Below are positions 48,018-55,859 of a stretch of 64,000 bases of DNA, piece after piece. The DNA comes from CAYGDP01 sp964348665 (GTDB lineage Bacteria > Verrucomicrobiota > Verrucomicrobiia > Palsa-1439 > CAYGDP01): positions 62,001 through 126,000 of the forward strand of contig CAYGDP010000001.1 in the NCBI GenBank assembly GCA_964348665.1. Reading direction: 5' to 3'. The notes beneath the pieces are model-generated. The model was not told where the DNA came from. It saw only the letters and a program-made list of their open reading frames with translations, and did not search any database. How positions within the stretch are numbered: the stretch's first letter is position 1; each line of letters starts with the position of its first letter. Made by a program: the position numbers and the translations under genes.

Positions 48018-48721
48018 ACATCGAGGAGAAAATCAAAAAATTGTTACGGATCGAGCGCGGCGGATCTCCCGCCGAAATCGCAACCGCTTTGAGGATGGCC
48101 CAGAAGCTTGCCGATCAACACGATATAGACCTCGCGCAACTCAATCCCAACGAGGAACAAACCCACAAAACAATCGCCCACATCAAAATAGCGATCGGCT
48201 TACGCAAAGGCTATAGCCATAGTTGGGGCGCGACAATTCTCAAGAATTATTTCGACGTGGACGTTTTCTTCAGCCAACGACGAAGTTCATTCGCTTTCGA
48301 TGGAATGATTTTGCCGGGCGGAATCGAATATGTCCTCGTCGTGGTTGGTTTGCCGCACCGCATCGAGCTTGCCAGGCACGTATTCATCTTCGTGATCCGC
48401 GAGTTCGGAGTTGCCTGGCGTACTCGTCGCGGGCGCTGTCGCAACAACAGGAATTTCATTTTCGGAATGGCTTCGGGCATTATGGCGCAACTCGACGAGG
48501 ACCGCGCCGCCAAACAAACTATGTCGCAACACAACGCGTTGGTCTGCTCGCGGCAAAATTACATCGCCAAAAACTTCGGCGAGCTGAAACAGAAAAAACA
48601 TCGCGCCGTAAAAGTCACCGCCGCCACCATGCGCGGCTACGCCATCGGTCGCGAAACGCGGATCCATCTGCCAATGGAATCCAACGACGAACCCAAACTC
48701 CAACTCACGGAGGGACGATGA
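48014..48721 (+). CDS. DUF2786-family phage protein
   Basis: The predicted protein of 235 residues begins with EEKIKKLLRIERGGSPAEIA and RMAQKLADQHDIDLAQL, the DUF2786 N-terminal helix pair. Its partner domain follows with LPHRIELARHVFIFVIREFG and NNRNFIFGMASGI. Such proteins are frequent in phages and Mu-like elements and are suspected to act on DNA or in host takeover. No experimental function is known to me. Confidence 0.75.
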   Translation: MNIEEKIKKLLRIERGGSPAEIATALRMAQKLADQHDIDLAQLNPNEEQTHKTIAHIKIAIGLRKGYSHSWGATILKNYFDVDVFFSQRRSSFAFDGMILPGGIEYVLVVVGLPHRIELARHVFIFVIREFGVAWRTRRGRCRNNRNFIFGMASGIMAQLDEDRAAKQTMSQHNALVCSRQNYIAKNFGELKQKKHRAVKVTAATMRGYAIGRETRIHLPMESNDEPKLQLTEGR

Positions 48722-48969
48722 GCGAATCAAAAACAGGCTGGTGGAACCCGACGCCTTTTCGGGACAACCCACGATTCCATTATGTAACTGATGATGGCCG
48801 AACGCTTTGCGGCAAATGGGCATACATTGGCATGGGCGATGTCGAGGAGGGACGCGACGGTCACTCCGAAAATTGTGTCGCCTGCAAAAAGAAAAAGCTG
48901 GCGCTGAATGCCCGCGCCAAAAACCCCCGCCACGTGGAACTACCGGTCAAGGAATTAACCAATGGCTGA
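48718..48969 (+). CDS. Small zinc-domain protein related to the MuB N-terminus
   Basis: The predicted protein of 83 residues is almost wholly the domain TGWWNPTPFRDNPRFHYVTD, LCGKWAY, then SENCVACKKKKLAL. It is closest to the N-terminal domain of the MuB-type ATPase (GWWMPTK, CGKWIY, CPNC). The start overlaps the previous gene by 4 bases, the end overlaps the head protein by 8. Confidence 0.65.
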   Translation: MSESKTGWWNPTPFRDNPRFHYVTDDGRTLCGKWAYIGMGDVEEGRDGHSENCVACKKKKLALNARAKNPRHVELPVKELTNG

Positions 48970-50533
48970 ATTTCTTTTCGGACCTGTGCCGCACGAAGAG
49001 GCGATCAAGTTCATCGCCGATAAACCCGTTGTCTCGCGCGAGGTTTTCAACAAGCTTCTACCCGAGCTGAAGGCGCGGGCGTTTACCATCAGCGGCATCG
49101 AGGGCGCGAACGCGATGCAGAGTATCCGCGACAAGATCGCCGAGCTGCCCGCAGGCGGCGATTGGGACACGATCAAGCAACAAATCGCCGATGACCTCGC
49201 CAATGAAGGTCTATTCGATAATCCTGATGCCGACGAGGAATCGCGTGCGGCCAGCGCCGAGGCCGCCGAGCGCCGTGCCGAAATTCTTTTGCGCACCCAC
49301 GGATTCCAAGCCTACAGCGCCGCGCGATTCAACGTGATGAATCGGCAGAAAGATGCCCTGCCGTTTTGGAAATATCAAACCGTTGGTGATGAACATGTGC
49401 GCGATGAACACGCCGCGCTCGATGGCGTCATTCTTCCCGCCGATTCGCCCTTTTGGAACGATCATTATCCGCCATGGGATTGGGGCTGCCGATGTTTGGT
49501 CGTGCCGCTCGATGCCGAGGAAGTCGCCGAGATTCGCGAGGCGGAAAAGGATTTGGATGGCGACAAGCGATCGCTACTCGAAGGCGAGTTACAGCGCCAG
49601 CTAGAAGTCAACGGGCGAATCGCGCGCGGTCCTACGCAAGTCGTTGACGTGCGCAGTCCGCGCGACAAAGGCGTGGAAGCGCCATTTGTTTGGCAGCCAG
49701 GCAATTTGCGCGTGCCGATCCAAAAGCTTCGCGGCCAATGGGATGCCCCTGTTTTTGATAGCTTCGAGCAGTGGGCTAAACGTCAGATCGTAAATGAACG
49801 CGATCAAACCGTTTGGAATTGGCTGAATCAAAAGCAACGCCCGCCGCTGGCAACGCGCGATTCATTGCGCAGCGAGGATGTGAAGCGTAAACATCGCGGG
49901 GCAATCTCCCAGGGAGTATCGCGCTCGGACAAGATCACATTGGAAGATGGTACTGTCGCTGTCCGAAAACCAATCGAAGGTTTGGGGTACGAAGATTTTT
50001 TGGAGGGGCCTCTATTTCATAAAGATTCCAGCAGAAACGGGGCTGCCTTTCAAATCGCCGCCGATGATATTTCGCGCGCGCTGGGCTGGGAGGTTGTGGC
50101 GCCAGCATCCATCAATAAGGATGGATCTGAATTACGAACGGCTTTTACCGAAGGTGTGGCACTCCATTCGTCACCGCGATCTGAAATCGATCGTCAACAA
50201 TGGGAGCGGGTGGCGTTCATTGATTATGTAATCGGACAGCAGGATGGCCATAGCGGAAATTACTTGGTCACTGCGGATGGCAAGTTGGTTGGGTTCGATC
50301 TGAATATCGCCGGTGGTGAGCGATTCCGCAGTACGGCGTTGGAAGAGATCAGTCGTGAGACAGACGAGGGTGGCGTCGCTAAATTTAGCAGGAAAACCGT
50401 GAATGAGGTCGAGCGCAAGCTTGACAAGATCGCATTTCGAGAGGAAGTTTCTACGGAGCTTCAGGACAAACTTTTGGGGCGGATCAAGGAGTTTTTAGAT
50501 TCCGATGGTGAGATAAACTGGGAGTTCAAATGA
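48962..50533 (+). CDS. Mu F-type head morphogenesis protein fused to a kinase-like domain
   Basis: The predicted protein has 523 residues. Residues 1-190 match Mu F/SPP1 gp7-type minor head proteins (ILLRTHGFQAYSAARFNVMN, FWKYQTVGDEHVRDEHAALD and DWGCRCLVVPL). After a linker, residues about 320-470 look like a PI3/4-kinase-like fold: TVAVRKPIEGLGYEDFLEG (ATP-binding Lys), FIDYVIGQQDGHSGNYLV (catalytic Asp and Asn) and KLVGFDLNI (metal Asp). Head proteins of this type reach the capsid or the infected cell and sometimes carry C-terminal effector domains. Confidence 0.83.
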   Translation: MAEFLFGPVPHEEAIKFIADKPVVSREVFNKLLPELKARAFTISGIEGANAMQSIRDKIAELPAGGDWDTIKQQIADDLANEGLFDNPDADEESRAASAEAAERRAEILLRTHGFQAYSAARFNVMNRQKDALPFWKYQTVGDEHVRDEHAALDGVILPADSPFWNDHYPPWDWGCRCLVVPLDAEEVAEIREAEKDLDGDKRSLLEGELQRQLEVNGRIARGPTQVVDVRSPRDKGVEAPFVWQPGNLRVPIQKLRGQWDAPVFDSFEQWAKRQIVNERDQTVWNWLNQKQRPPLATRDSLRSEDVKRKHRGAISQGVSRSDKITLEDGTVAVRKPIEGLGYEDFLEGPLFHKDSSRNGAAFQIAADDISRALGWEVVAPASINKDGSELRTAFTEGVALHSSPRSEIDRQQWERVAFIDYVIGQQDGHSGNYLVTADGKLVGFDLNIAGGERFRSTALEEISRETDEGGVAKFSRKTVNEVERKLDKIAFREEVSTELQDKLLGRIKEFLDSDGEINWEFK

Positions 50534-50781
50534 AGAGCACAGTACAATTTTTCAACCCAGGTGAGGATAAGCCGGAAATCACCGGCTTCCTGACCTTCGA
50601 TGATACCGATGGTTGGTCGCAGGAAGGCGTCGGCGGAGCCATTTTGAAAATGATCCGCGATCGCCAGTTATCCATTCGCCGCCAAAATCTTGCCGAGATG
50701 AATCCGCACGAAGCTTTGCGCGCGCTCGAAGCGATTCTCGACAACCCCTACAACCAAGCGACGCCAGTACGAAGCTCTTAG
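50530..50781 (+). CDS. Small protein coupled to the head-kinase fusion
   Basis: The predicted protein of 83 residues (MKSTVQFFNPGEDKPEITGF, then HEALRALEAILDNPYNQATP) has its ATG on the head protein's stop (ATGA). The tight coupling and small size would suit an inhibitor or immunity protein for the kinase domain. That is inference, and a simple structural role is possible. Confidence 0.6.
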   Translation: MKSTVQFFNPGEDKPEITGFLTFDDTDGWSQEGVGGAILKMIRDRQLSIRRQNLAEMNPHEALRALEAILDNPYNQATPVRSS

Positions 50782-50807
50782 TCCCGAAATAGAAAACGTA
50801 AAAACCA

Positions 50808-51293
50808 ATGAGCATCCAAATTAAAGACACGTTGAGTCCGCACTTGGCGGCGATGGCGCGCCGGTTTCGAGACCGCAAACCAATTCTCGAAGCGATGGGC
50901 GCGTCATTGGTGGCCACTACCGCGCGCTCGTTTCGGGAGGCGAATCTTCGCGCGGCGCCGTGGCCGCCCAAGCGAGACGGTAGCCCAGCCACTCTCTATA
51001 AGAATGGTCCGCTGAAACAATCCATCCGCATCACGTCCGTGTCGAATGATTCTGTGACGGTCGGCAGCGATCGCAAATACGCCGCGATCCATCAACTCGG
51101 TGGCGTGATACGACCGAAGAGTGCGAAGGTGTTGCGGTTCATCAGCGGCGGTCAAGTTTTCTTTCGCAAAAAAGTCACGATCCCGGCCCGGCCGTTTTTT
51201 CCCTTCATCGGAAATCGCATGACGGATTTCGCACAGCGGCGCATCGAGGCGGCCGTAAAGGCGAAAGTCGCCGCGCTGATGCGCCGTCCCTGA
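50808..51293 (+). CDS. Virion morphogenesis protein (Mu gpG-like)
   Basis: The predicted protein of 161 residues has the family core FREANLRAAPWPPKRDGSPA followed by LKQSIRITSVSNDSVTVGSD, YAAIHQLGGVI and IPARPFFPFIG. Mu G-type proteins act in tail completion or head-tail joining. It directly follows the F-type gene as in Mu. Confidence 0.88.
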   Translation: MSIQIKDTLSPHLAAMARRFRDRKPILEAMGASLVATTARSFREANLRAAPWPPKRDGSPATLYKNGPLKQSIRITSVSNDSVTVGSDRKYAAIHQLGGVIRPKSAKVLRFISGGQVFFRKKVTIPARPFFPFIGNRMTDFAQRRIEAAVKAKVAALMRRP

Positions 51294-51330
51294 CGGTTTC
51301 CCCGCACAAACACTCGCGCGCGCATCGGGA

Positions 51331-51348
51331 GCATCGCGCGCACGGCGA
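51331..51348 (+). repeat. 18-base prophage motif, copy 2 (in the gap before the protease gene)
   Basis: GCATCGCGCGCACGGCGA, one base different from the copy at 38752. It lies in the 93-base gap 51294-51386, followed by a small GGCGAT/ATCGCC hairpin. Confidence 0.6.
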
Positions 51349-51386
51349 TTAGACCATCGCCGCCATTGCGCGTAGTCTCGCGCGCG

Positions 51387-52250
51387 ATGAACGACAAACA
51401 GAGCGACAAAGTTTTGATGGCGAGTGCGATTCATGCAAACCCTTTTTCCGTCAAGCTCACCGTCGTTCATCCCGCCGACGACAAGAAATCCTTTGAGATG
51501 GTCTCCGCCATAGTTGATACCGGCGCGACCCTCTCGGTTCTTCCAAAAAGGCTTCTTGAAGATATTGGTATCACCGCGCGCCGGACGGTCGAGATGTTGA
51601 CGGCCGCTGGCGAAACCATAAAACGGAAAGTCGGCAGCGCGATTCTTCGCACTGGGGATCACGAAGCGACTGTGGATGTCGTCTTTGGTGAAGAGAACGA
51701 TTTGACCCTTTTGGGCAACAACGCCCTGGTCGGTATGGCGGTAAAGGTGGATCCGGCCAAACAGCAACTTGTTGCGGCGCTTCACACGCTCGCAGCAAAA
51801 AACACGGAGAATCCCATGGATCACAAGACCCTTTTGATCGGCCTGCTCAAACTCAATGCCAACGCGACGGACGCGGAGATCGAAGCGGCCGTCAAAGCCG
51901 CGAATCTCGGCGACGTAAAGGTTTTTGCCGGCGCGGTTGAAGTCGCCCTCAAGCCGCTCACCGACAAGATCGCCGCACTGGAAGCGCGCGACGATCAACG
52001 TGAGCGCGAAGTCATTCTCGCCGCGGCGCTGGCCGAGGGCAAAGTCGTGCCCGACGAGGCTTCGAAGTTGCCAATGGCTGACTTCAAGGCGCTGGTCGGT
52101 AAACTCCCCGTCACTGTGCCGGTCGGTCGCCGCACGCCGGAGCACGTAAAGGCGCTGGCATCAACGCTCGGCGCAACCGGCCTGAGTGCAGAGGTGCAAA
52201 AGAATTTGGGAATCTCAGATGAGGCATGGAAAAAGCACGCACAGAATTAA
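51387..52250 (+). CDS. Retropepsin-like aspartyl protease fused to a Mu I/Z-type scaffold
   Basis: The predicted protein of 287 residues starts at ATG 51387. Residues about 25-125 form a clan AA aspartyl protease: EMVSAIVDTGATLSVLPKRL with the DTGA active site, and DVVFGEENDLTLLGNNAL near the second conserved strand (LLGxxxL). From about residue 144 a helical, charged region follows (DKIAALEARDDQREREVILA, LPMADFKALVGKLPVTVP) typical of the C-terminus of Mu gpI, the head scaffold. The position between G and the capsid is that of Mu gene I, whose protease is of a different type. Confidence 0.82.
   Translation: MNDKQSDKVLMASAIHANPFSVKLTVVHPADDKKSFEMVSAIVDTGATLSVLPKRLLEDIGITARRTVEMLTAAGETIKRKVGSAILRTGDHEATVDVVFGEENDLTLLGNNALVGMAVKVDPAKQQLVAALHTLAAKNTENPMDHKTLLIGLLKLNANATDAEIEAAVKAANLGDVKVFAGAVEVALKPLTDKIAALEARDDQREREVILAAALAEGKVVPDEASKLPMADFKALVGKLPVTVPVGRRTPEHVKALASTLGATGLSAEVQKNLGISDEAWKKHAQN
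51816..52250 (+). CDS. Scaffold from an internal start (Mu Z-like)
   Basis: ATG 51816 (MDHKTLLIGLLKLNANATDA) lies in frame inside the protease gene exactly at the domain border, with a Shine-Dalgarno (GGAGAA) 5 bases upstream. Mu makes its scaffold Z by the same kind of internal start in gene I. The 144-residue product would be the bulk scaffold, with the longer protein as the minor protease form. Confidence 0.6.
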   Translation: MDHKTLLIGLLKLNANATDAEIEAAVKAANLGDVKVFAGAVEVALKPLTDKIAALEARDDQREREVILAAALAEGKVVPDEASKLPMADFKALVGKLPVTVPVGRRTPEHVKALASTLGATGLSAEVQKNLGISDEAWKKHAQN

Positions 52251-52279
52251 CACAGAAACCAGAAAGGAATTGAACAAAC

Positions 52280-52861
52280 ATGGCTGCTGCAACCGCTGAC
52301 ATCAACACACCCGAGCGCGCAGGCGAAGTCGTAAATCTACCTGTCGCCGCTTCAACAAAAATTTACGCGGGCACGATGGTCGCCATTGACGCCAGCGGAA
52401 ACGCAAAGCCAGCAGCCGATACGGCTGGCTTGACCGTCATTGGCCGCGCTGAGGAGTTCATTGATAACTCCAGTGGAGCGGCTGGCGATTTGACGATCAA
52501 CGTCAAGCGCGGGGTGTTCAAATATAACAATAGCGGCACGAATGCCGTGGATGCCGATGATAAGGCCAAGGTGTGTTATATCGAGGATGACAATACCGTC
52601 CAGGAAGCGATCGGCACGAATGCGATTGTCGCGGGTTTGGTTCTTGAAGTCGCTGACGGCGGAGTTTGGGTTGACCAAAGCTTGAACGGTGTTCGCGGGA
52701 CAGTCGTGACGCTCGGTAATGCCGACAACGAAATTGGAGCGTTGGCGATCGGCGGAACATATACTCAAGCAGAAGTCGTCGCGCTTCGGGACAAGGCCGA
52801 AGAACTCGCGGATGATGTCCGCAATATGCACGCCGCCTTGCGGCTGCGCGGTTTAGTGTAA
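52280..52861 (+). CDS. Head decoration protein-like
   Basis: The predicted protein of 193 residues has a beta-rich N-terminal two thirds (VVNLPVAASTKIYAGTMVAI, AKPAADTAGLTVIGRAEEFI) like the DUF2190/gpD-type capsid stabilisers that precede major capsid genes. A helical C-terminal tail (AEVVALRDKAEELADDVRNM) follows. Assigned by position and fold pattern. Confidence 0.7.
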   Translation: MAAATADINTPERAGEVVNLPVAASTKIYAGTMVAIDASGNAKPAADTAGLTVIGRAEEFIDNSSGAAGDLTINVKRGVFKYNNSGTNAVDADDKAKVCYIEDDNTVQEAIGTNAIVAGLVLEVADGGVWVDQSLNGVRGTVVTLGNADNEIGALAIGGTYTQAEVVALRDKAEELADDVRNMHAALRLRGLV

Positions 52862-52889
52862 CTCACGAATCTGAAAGGAAATCACCACC

Positions 52890-53801
52890 ATGCTTGTCAC
52901 CAAAGAAAACGTCAAAGAGATCTTCAAAGGGTATCGGGTCATCTTCGAGGAAGCCTTCCAGGGAATCCGCGAGTTGACATGGCGGCGCATCGCCATGGAG
53001 ACCCAATCTTCTGGCGATAGTGAAGACTACGCCTTTCTCTCCGCCATACCCGGTGTGCGGGAATTGATTGGTGAGATTCAAGTCAAGAACTTGAGCACGC
53101 AGAAATTTACCATCACCAATAAGGAGTGGGAAGTCACGATCGGCCTGCCAGTCAAGCTCGTCGAGCGCGATACCTACGGCTTGTTGAAGCCGCAGATTCA
53201 AATGATGGCGCAGGTCACAGCGCAACATCCCGATGACTTGGTTTCAGATCTACTGATCAATGGCTTCACGACCAAGTGCTATACGGGCAAAAATTTCTTC
53301 GATACCGACCACGAGCCAGTCAAAGGCGGCACGAAGTTCACCAATAAGGACACGAAGAAATTGTCCGCCGGCAACTGGGAGGCCGCGCGCGCCGCGCTGC
53401 GTGGTATCAAGAACAGCGAAGGTCGCCCGATGAATCTTGGTCGGGACTTGGCTTTGTGTGTGAGTCCTGAGAACGAAGGCTTGGCGAAGCGCATTCTTGA
53501 GGCCGAGTTTCAAAATGGCGGCGACTCGAATGTCAACAAAGGTACAGGAAAGGTGCTTGTACTGCCGAAACTTGGCGGGGCAACCCACAAGGAAAAATGG
53601 TTTGTGATCGAGGCTGGCTACCCTGTCCGCGCGTTGATCGTCCAGATCGAGCGGCAGCCGACAGCGCTCGCTGTTACCGACCCGGAAGACAGCTACGTCG
53701 TGCTGAAAAAACAATTCATCAACCAAGGCTACTACCGCGGTAATGCAGGCTACGGATTGCCTGAGTTCGCCTGGGGTTCAGACGGCACGACCGGGCCGTA
53801 A
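52890..53801 (+). CDS. Major capsid protein (Mu gpT-like)
   Basis: The predicted protein of 303 residues is the Mu T family: VKEIFKGYRVIFEEAFQGI, FLSAIPGVRELIGEIQVKNL, QKFTITNKEWEVTIGLPVKL, NLGRDLALCVSPENEG and FVIEAGYPVRALIVQIERQP. It forms the HK97-fold shell. There is a Shine-Dalgarno (AAAGGA) before the ATG, and a strong hairpin follows the gene. Confidence 0.93.
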   Translation: MLVTKENVKEIFKGYRVIFEEAFQGIRELTWRRIAMETQSSGDSEDYAFLSAIPGVRELIGEIQVKNLSTQKFTITNKEWEVTIGLPVKLVERDTYGLLKPQIQMMAQVTAQHPDDLVSDLLINGFTTKCYTGKNFFDTDHEPVKGGTKFTNKDTKKLSAGNWEAARAALRGIKNSEGRPMNLGRDLALCVSPENEGLAKRILEAEFQNGGDSNVNKGTGKVLVLPKLGGATHKEKWFVIEAGYPVRALIVQIERQPTALAVTDPEDSYVVLKKQFINQGYYRGNAGYGLPEFAWGSDGTTGP

Positions 53802-53829
53802 TCGGTTTTTGGGAATGCCCAAATGAGTC

Positions 53830-53870
53830 GGGGCGGTTGCCGTGGTCAGAGCGACCGCAGTAACCGCCCC
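53830..53870 (+). terminator. Hairpin after the major capsid gene
   Basis: GGGGCGGTT at 53830-53838 pairs with AACCGCCCC at 53862-53870, with an inner GGTC/GACC stem. AAAACTTT follows but no long T-run. It may be a leaky terminator that keeps capsid expression high, or an RNA-processing site. Confidence 0.6.
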
Positions 53871-53890
53871 AAAACTTTAGAGCAAAAAAC

Positions 53891-54316
53891 ATGGCCTACG
53901 TCGAACAAAGCGACATCTACAGCGAGATTCCGCAGACGCTCGCCACCCAAGCCCTCGACGATAATGAGGACGGCGCCGTGGACGCATCCGTCTGGACGAC
54001 GATCCAGACACAGGTGCAAAATGAAATTGACGGTTTGATGGCGGGACGGTATGCCGTGCCGTTTGTCTCCCCAATCCCGCCGCTGATCCTGCACGCCGCG
54101 TTGATTTTCGCCTGCGAAAAAGTGATCAGCCGACGCCTGGGTAAAGGCGAAAAAAATCCATTTACCAAACAGGCCGACGAGCTGCGCGGTTTGCTCAAAA
54201 AAATTGCGATCGGCGAGGCCGCGCTGGCTGTGGATATTCCGCGCGCCAAACCGCCGATCTCGATCATTTCCGAAGACTCCCGACTGCATAGCGCGTCGGG
54301 CTACGCGATGGTGTAA
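53891..54316 (+). CDS. Head-tail connector (Mu gp36-like, DUF1320)
   Basis: The predicted protein of 141 residues: MAYVEQSDIYSEIPQTLATQ, IQTQVQNEIDGLMAGRYAVP, PPLILHAALIFACEKVISRR and the final KPPISIISEDSR match DUF1320, the connector that follows the capsid gene in Mu-like phages. Three bases separate it from the next gene. Confidence 0.88.
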   Translation: MAYVEQSDIYSEIPQTLATQALDDNEDGAVDASVWTTIQTQVQNEIDGLMAGRYAVPFVSPIPPLILHAALIFACEKVISRRLGKGEKNPFTKQADELRGLLKKIAIGEAALAVDIPRAKPPISIISEDSRLHSASGYAMV

Positions 54317-54318
54317 TC

Positions 54319-54795
54319 ATGCCACTACGACCCGACGAAATTCTAACGACGCTGGAAACGCATCTACGCGCCTACGTGGAGGCGAAAAAAGGCGCTCTCT
54401 CGATTGCCGAGGATCCGTTCCACGTCTATGAAATTCTAGCCGATGGGCCGGGTGGGTTCCACGTGATCATCGCTTGGGGCGGCGATAAGGAGGTCAGCGG
54501 CCACGCCACCGTTGGCATCGTCGAGAATCGCATCAAAGTCATCATCAGCTACAATCGCGGGCTGGCGATCAAACAAGGCGCGCATCTGACGATCGCCCGC
54601 GGTACCCAGGGGCCGCTCTACAAGCTTCTTAGCGAGGTGCGCGCCAAATGCCGCGAGCTGACTTACGCAGCGGACGATACGGACGTGAATTTGGAATACC
54701 AGGGCGCCGATGAATTTGCGGTACCGGGCGATCTGCCGCTCGACGCCTACGAAATGAATTTCACGCTGCACAGTAATCTGCCGCAAACAACCTAG
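54319..54795 (+). CDS. Tail-completion or neck protein
   Basis: The predicted protein of 158 residues (EILTTLETHLRAYVEAKKGA, HVIIAWGGDKEVSGHATVGI, EYQGADEFAVPGDLPLDAYE) has the alpha-beta layout of small neck/tail-terminator proteins, in the place of Mu gp37 (after gp36). Assigned mainly by position. Confidence 0.6.
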   Translation: MPLRPDEILTTLETHLRAYVEAKKGALSIAEDPFHVYEILADGPGGFHVIIAWGGDKEVSGHATVGIVENRIKVIISYNRGLAIKQGAHLTIARGTQGPLYKLLSEVRAKCRELTYAADDTDVNLEYQGADEFAVPGDLPLDAYEMNFTLHSNLPQTT

Positions 54796-54808
54796 AAAGG
54801 ATAACACT

Positions 54809-55186
54809 ATGGGCACACCCACAATCAAAGGTTTACCGAGCGACGTTGAATGGTCCAGCGCTGGGGCGCGAAAAGATTCCGCAGGCGTCGCTGGTACCTA
54901 CGGCACCGCGATGGTTCTCTCCGCTTCCCGGCAACATACCGGCAAGAAAAAGGAATATAACGGTACTGACGGCTACACCAAGATCGCGGTGTATTACGAC
55001 GAGCAGGATAAGTGCGAGATCGAACTCTTGATGCAGGCCGCGATTTCCCCGCCCGCGCGCGGCACCCTCATCAAGATTTGCGGCGTGGACGTCGTGATCG
55101 TGGACGACATCAATCACGTTTGGGCGAATGAAGAGCTGCGCATTCTGCGCGTCAGCGGCACCAAGTATCCTGACATAACGAGCTGA
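54809..55186 (+). CDS. Tail protein, possibly tail tube or adaptor
   Basis: The predicted protein of 125 residues is beta-rich (SAGVAGTYGTAMVLSASRQH, YDEQDKCEIELLMQAAISPP, LIKICGVDVVIVDDINHVWA). It stands directly before the tail assembly chaperone, the usual place of the tail tube protein, but it is shorter than most tubes. There is a Shine-Dalgarno (AAAGGA) upstream. Confidence 0.55.
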   Translation: MGTPTIKGLPSDVEWSSAGARKDSAGVAGTYGTAMVLSASRQHTGKKKEYNGTDGYTKIAVYYDEQDKCEIELLMQAAISPPARGTLIKICGVDVVIVDDINHVWANEELRILRVSGTKYPDITS

Positions 55187-55194
55187 GTACGTTT

Positions 55195-55668
55195 ATGCCC
55201 GAAGAACCAAACCAAGAGGCCATACCCACCACCGGGGCAGTCGTGGCTTCGGCGGCGGTCAACACGCCCAAGGTTGTACTCAATGGATTCTTCCCGAAGG
55301 CTATCAAGGTTGGGGACTTGAATCTTTTTCCGCTTTCGGCGGCGAGAGTTATGATTCTGCAAAAGCTCAACTCGCCCTACCTAAAGATGCAGCCAGATGG
55401 AAAATACGCTGATGTCACGGACATCGATGTCGCCCGCGCAGCATTCGTTTTCGCGATGCCCCTCAAGGAAATCCGAACAGCCATGGGGCGAGGCGATTTA
55501 CAATTCGATGACGCCGTATGGGGATTTATGGATCGGGTGCCGGTTTCTGATCTACCAACACTCGGCAAAAAAATCCAGGAGGCGATTTCCCAAGGACTTT
55601 CAACAATCCTGAGTGGCGAGGGGGGCCGAGGCCCTTTAGCGGGGCCCCAGGGCGAAGCCCTGGGGTAG
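55195..55668 (+). CDS. Tail assembly chaperone, short form (G-like)
   Basis: The predicted protein of 157 residues has AIKVGDLNLFPLSAARVMIL (the beginning of the conserved core) and DIDVARAAFVFAMPLKEIRT. It ends in a Gly-rich tail over a slippery site. Tail chaperones lie just before the tape measure and are made in two forms by ribosomal frameshifting. The in-frame G GGG GGC at 55620-55626 gives the long form. Confidence 0.72.
   Translation: MPEEPNQEAIPTTGAVVASAAVNTPKVVLNGFFPKAIKVGDLNLFPLSAARVMILQKLNSPYLKMQPDGKYADVTDIDVARAAFVFAMPLKEIRTAMGRGDLQFDDAVWGFMDRVPVSDLPTLGKKIQEAISQGLSTILSGEGGRGPLAGPQGEALG
55620..55667 (+). promoter_or_regulatory. -1 programmed ribosomal frameshift site
   Basis: The heptamer G GGG GGC (55620-55626) is in the correct phase (X XXY YYZ) for the short-form frame. 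Behind it lie a GGCCC/GGGCC stem and then CCCCAGGGC-GAA-GCCCTGGGG at 55645-55665, a 9-bp stem with a 3-base loop. The -1 frame is open from here to 55859. Confidence 0.72.
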
Positions 55669-55676
55669 GTTGGGCA

Positions 55677-55859
55677 TTGGTGCTTATTGATACGGTGTGC
55701 AGTGAATATGGTTGGTCGCTGGAGGTCGTCATGGAGATGCCGCTGGCAATAGTATTTGCGCTATATGCAGCAATCAACGAGCGGTACGGCAATAAGCCCA
55801 GGGGGCTTTCGTACACACAAGCGGAATTAGTGGAAATATTTACAGGTGATCCACCATGA
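55677..55859 (+). CDS. Tail assembly chaperone, frameshift extension (GT-like)
   Basis: The segment LIDTVCSEYGWSLEVVMEMP then ERYGNKPRGLSYTQAELVEI is the T-type extension of tail chaperones. It is in the -1 frame relative to the short form and has no good Shine-Dalgarno of its own. Reading through 55626-55676 in this frame gives an open linker (GPRPFSGAPGRSPGVGWALV when started at the slip), so it is probably made only as a fusion. The stop overlaps the tape measure start. Confidence 0.72.
   Translation: MVLIDTVCSEYGWSLEVVMEMPLAIVFALYAAINERYGNKPRGLSYTQAELVEIFTGDPP

Noticed and set aside
50904..52145. A 413-codon open frame on the minus strand across the G and protease/scaffold genes
   Set aside because: It is antisense to two well-supported phage genes, has low-complexity Arg/His-rich sequence and shows no family motif.
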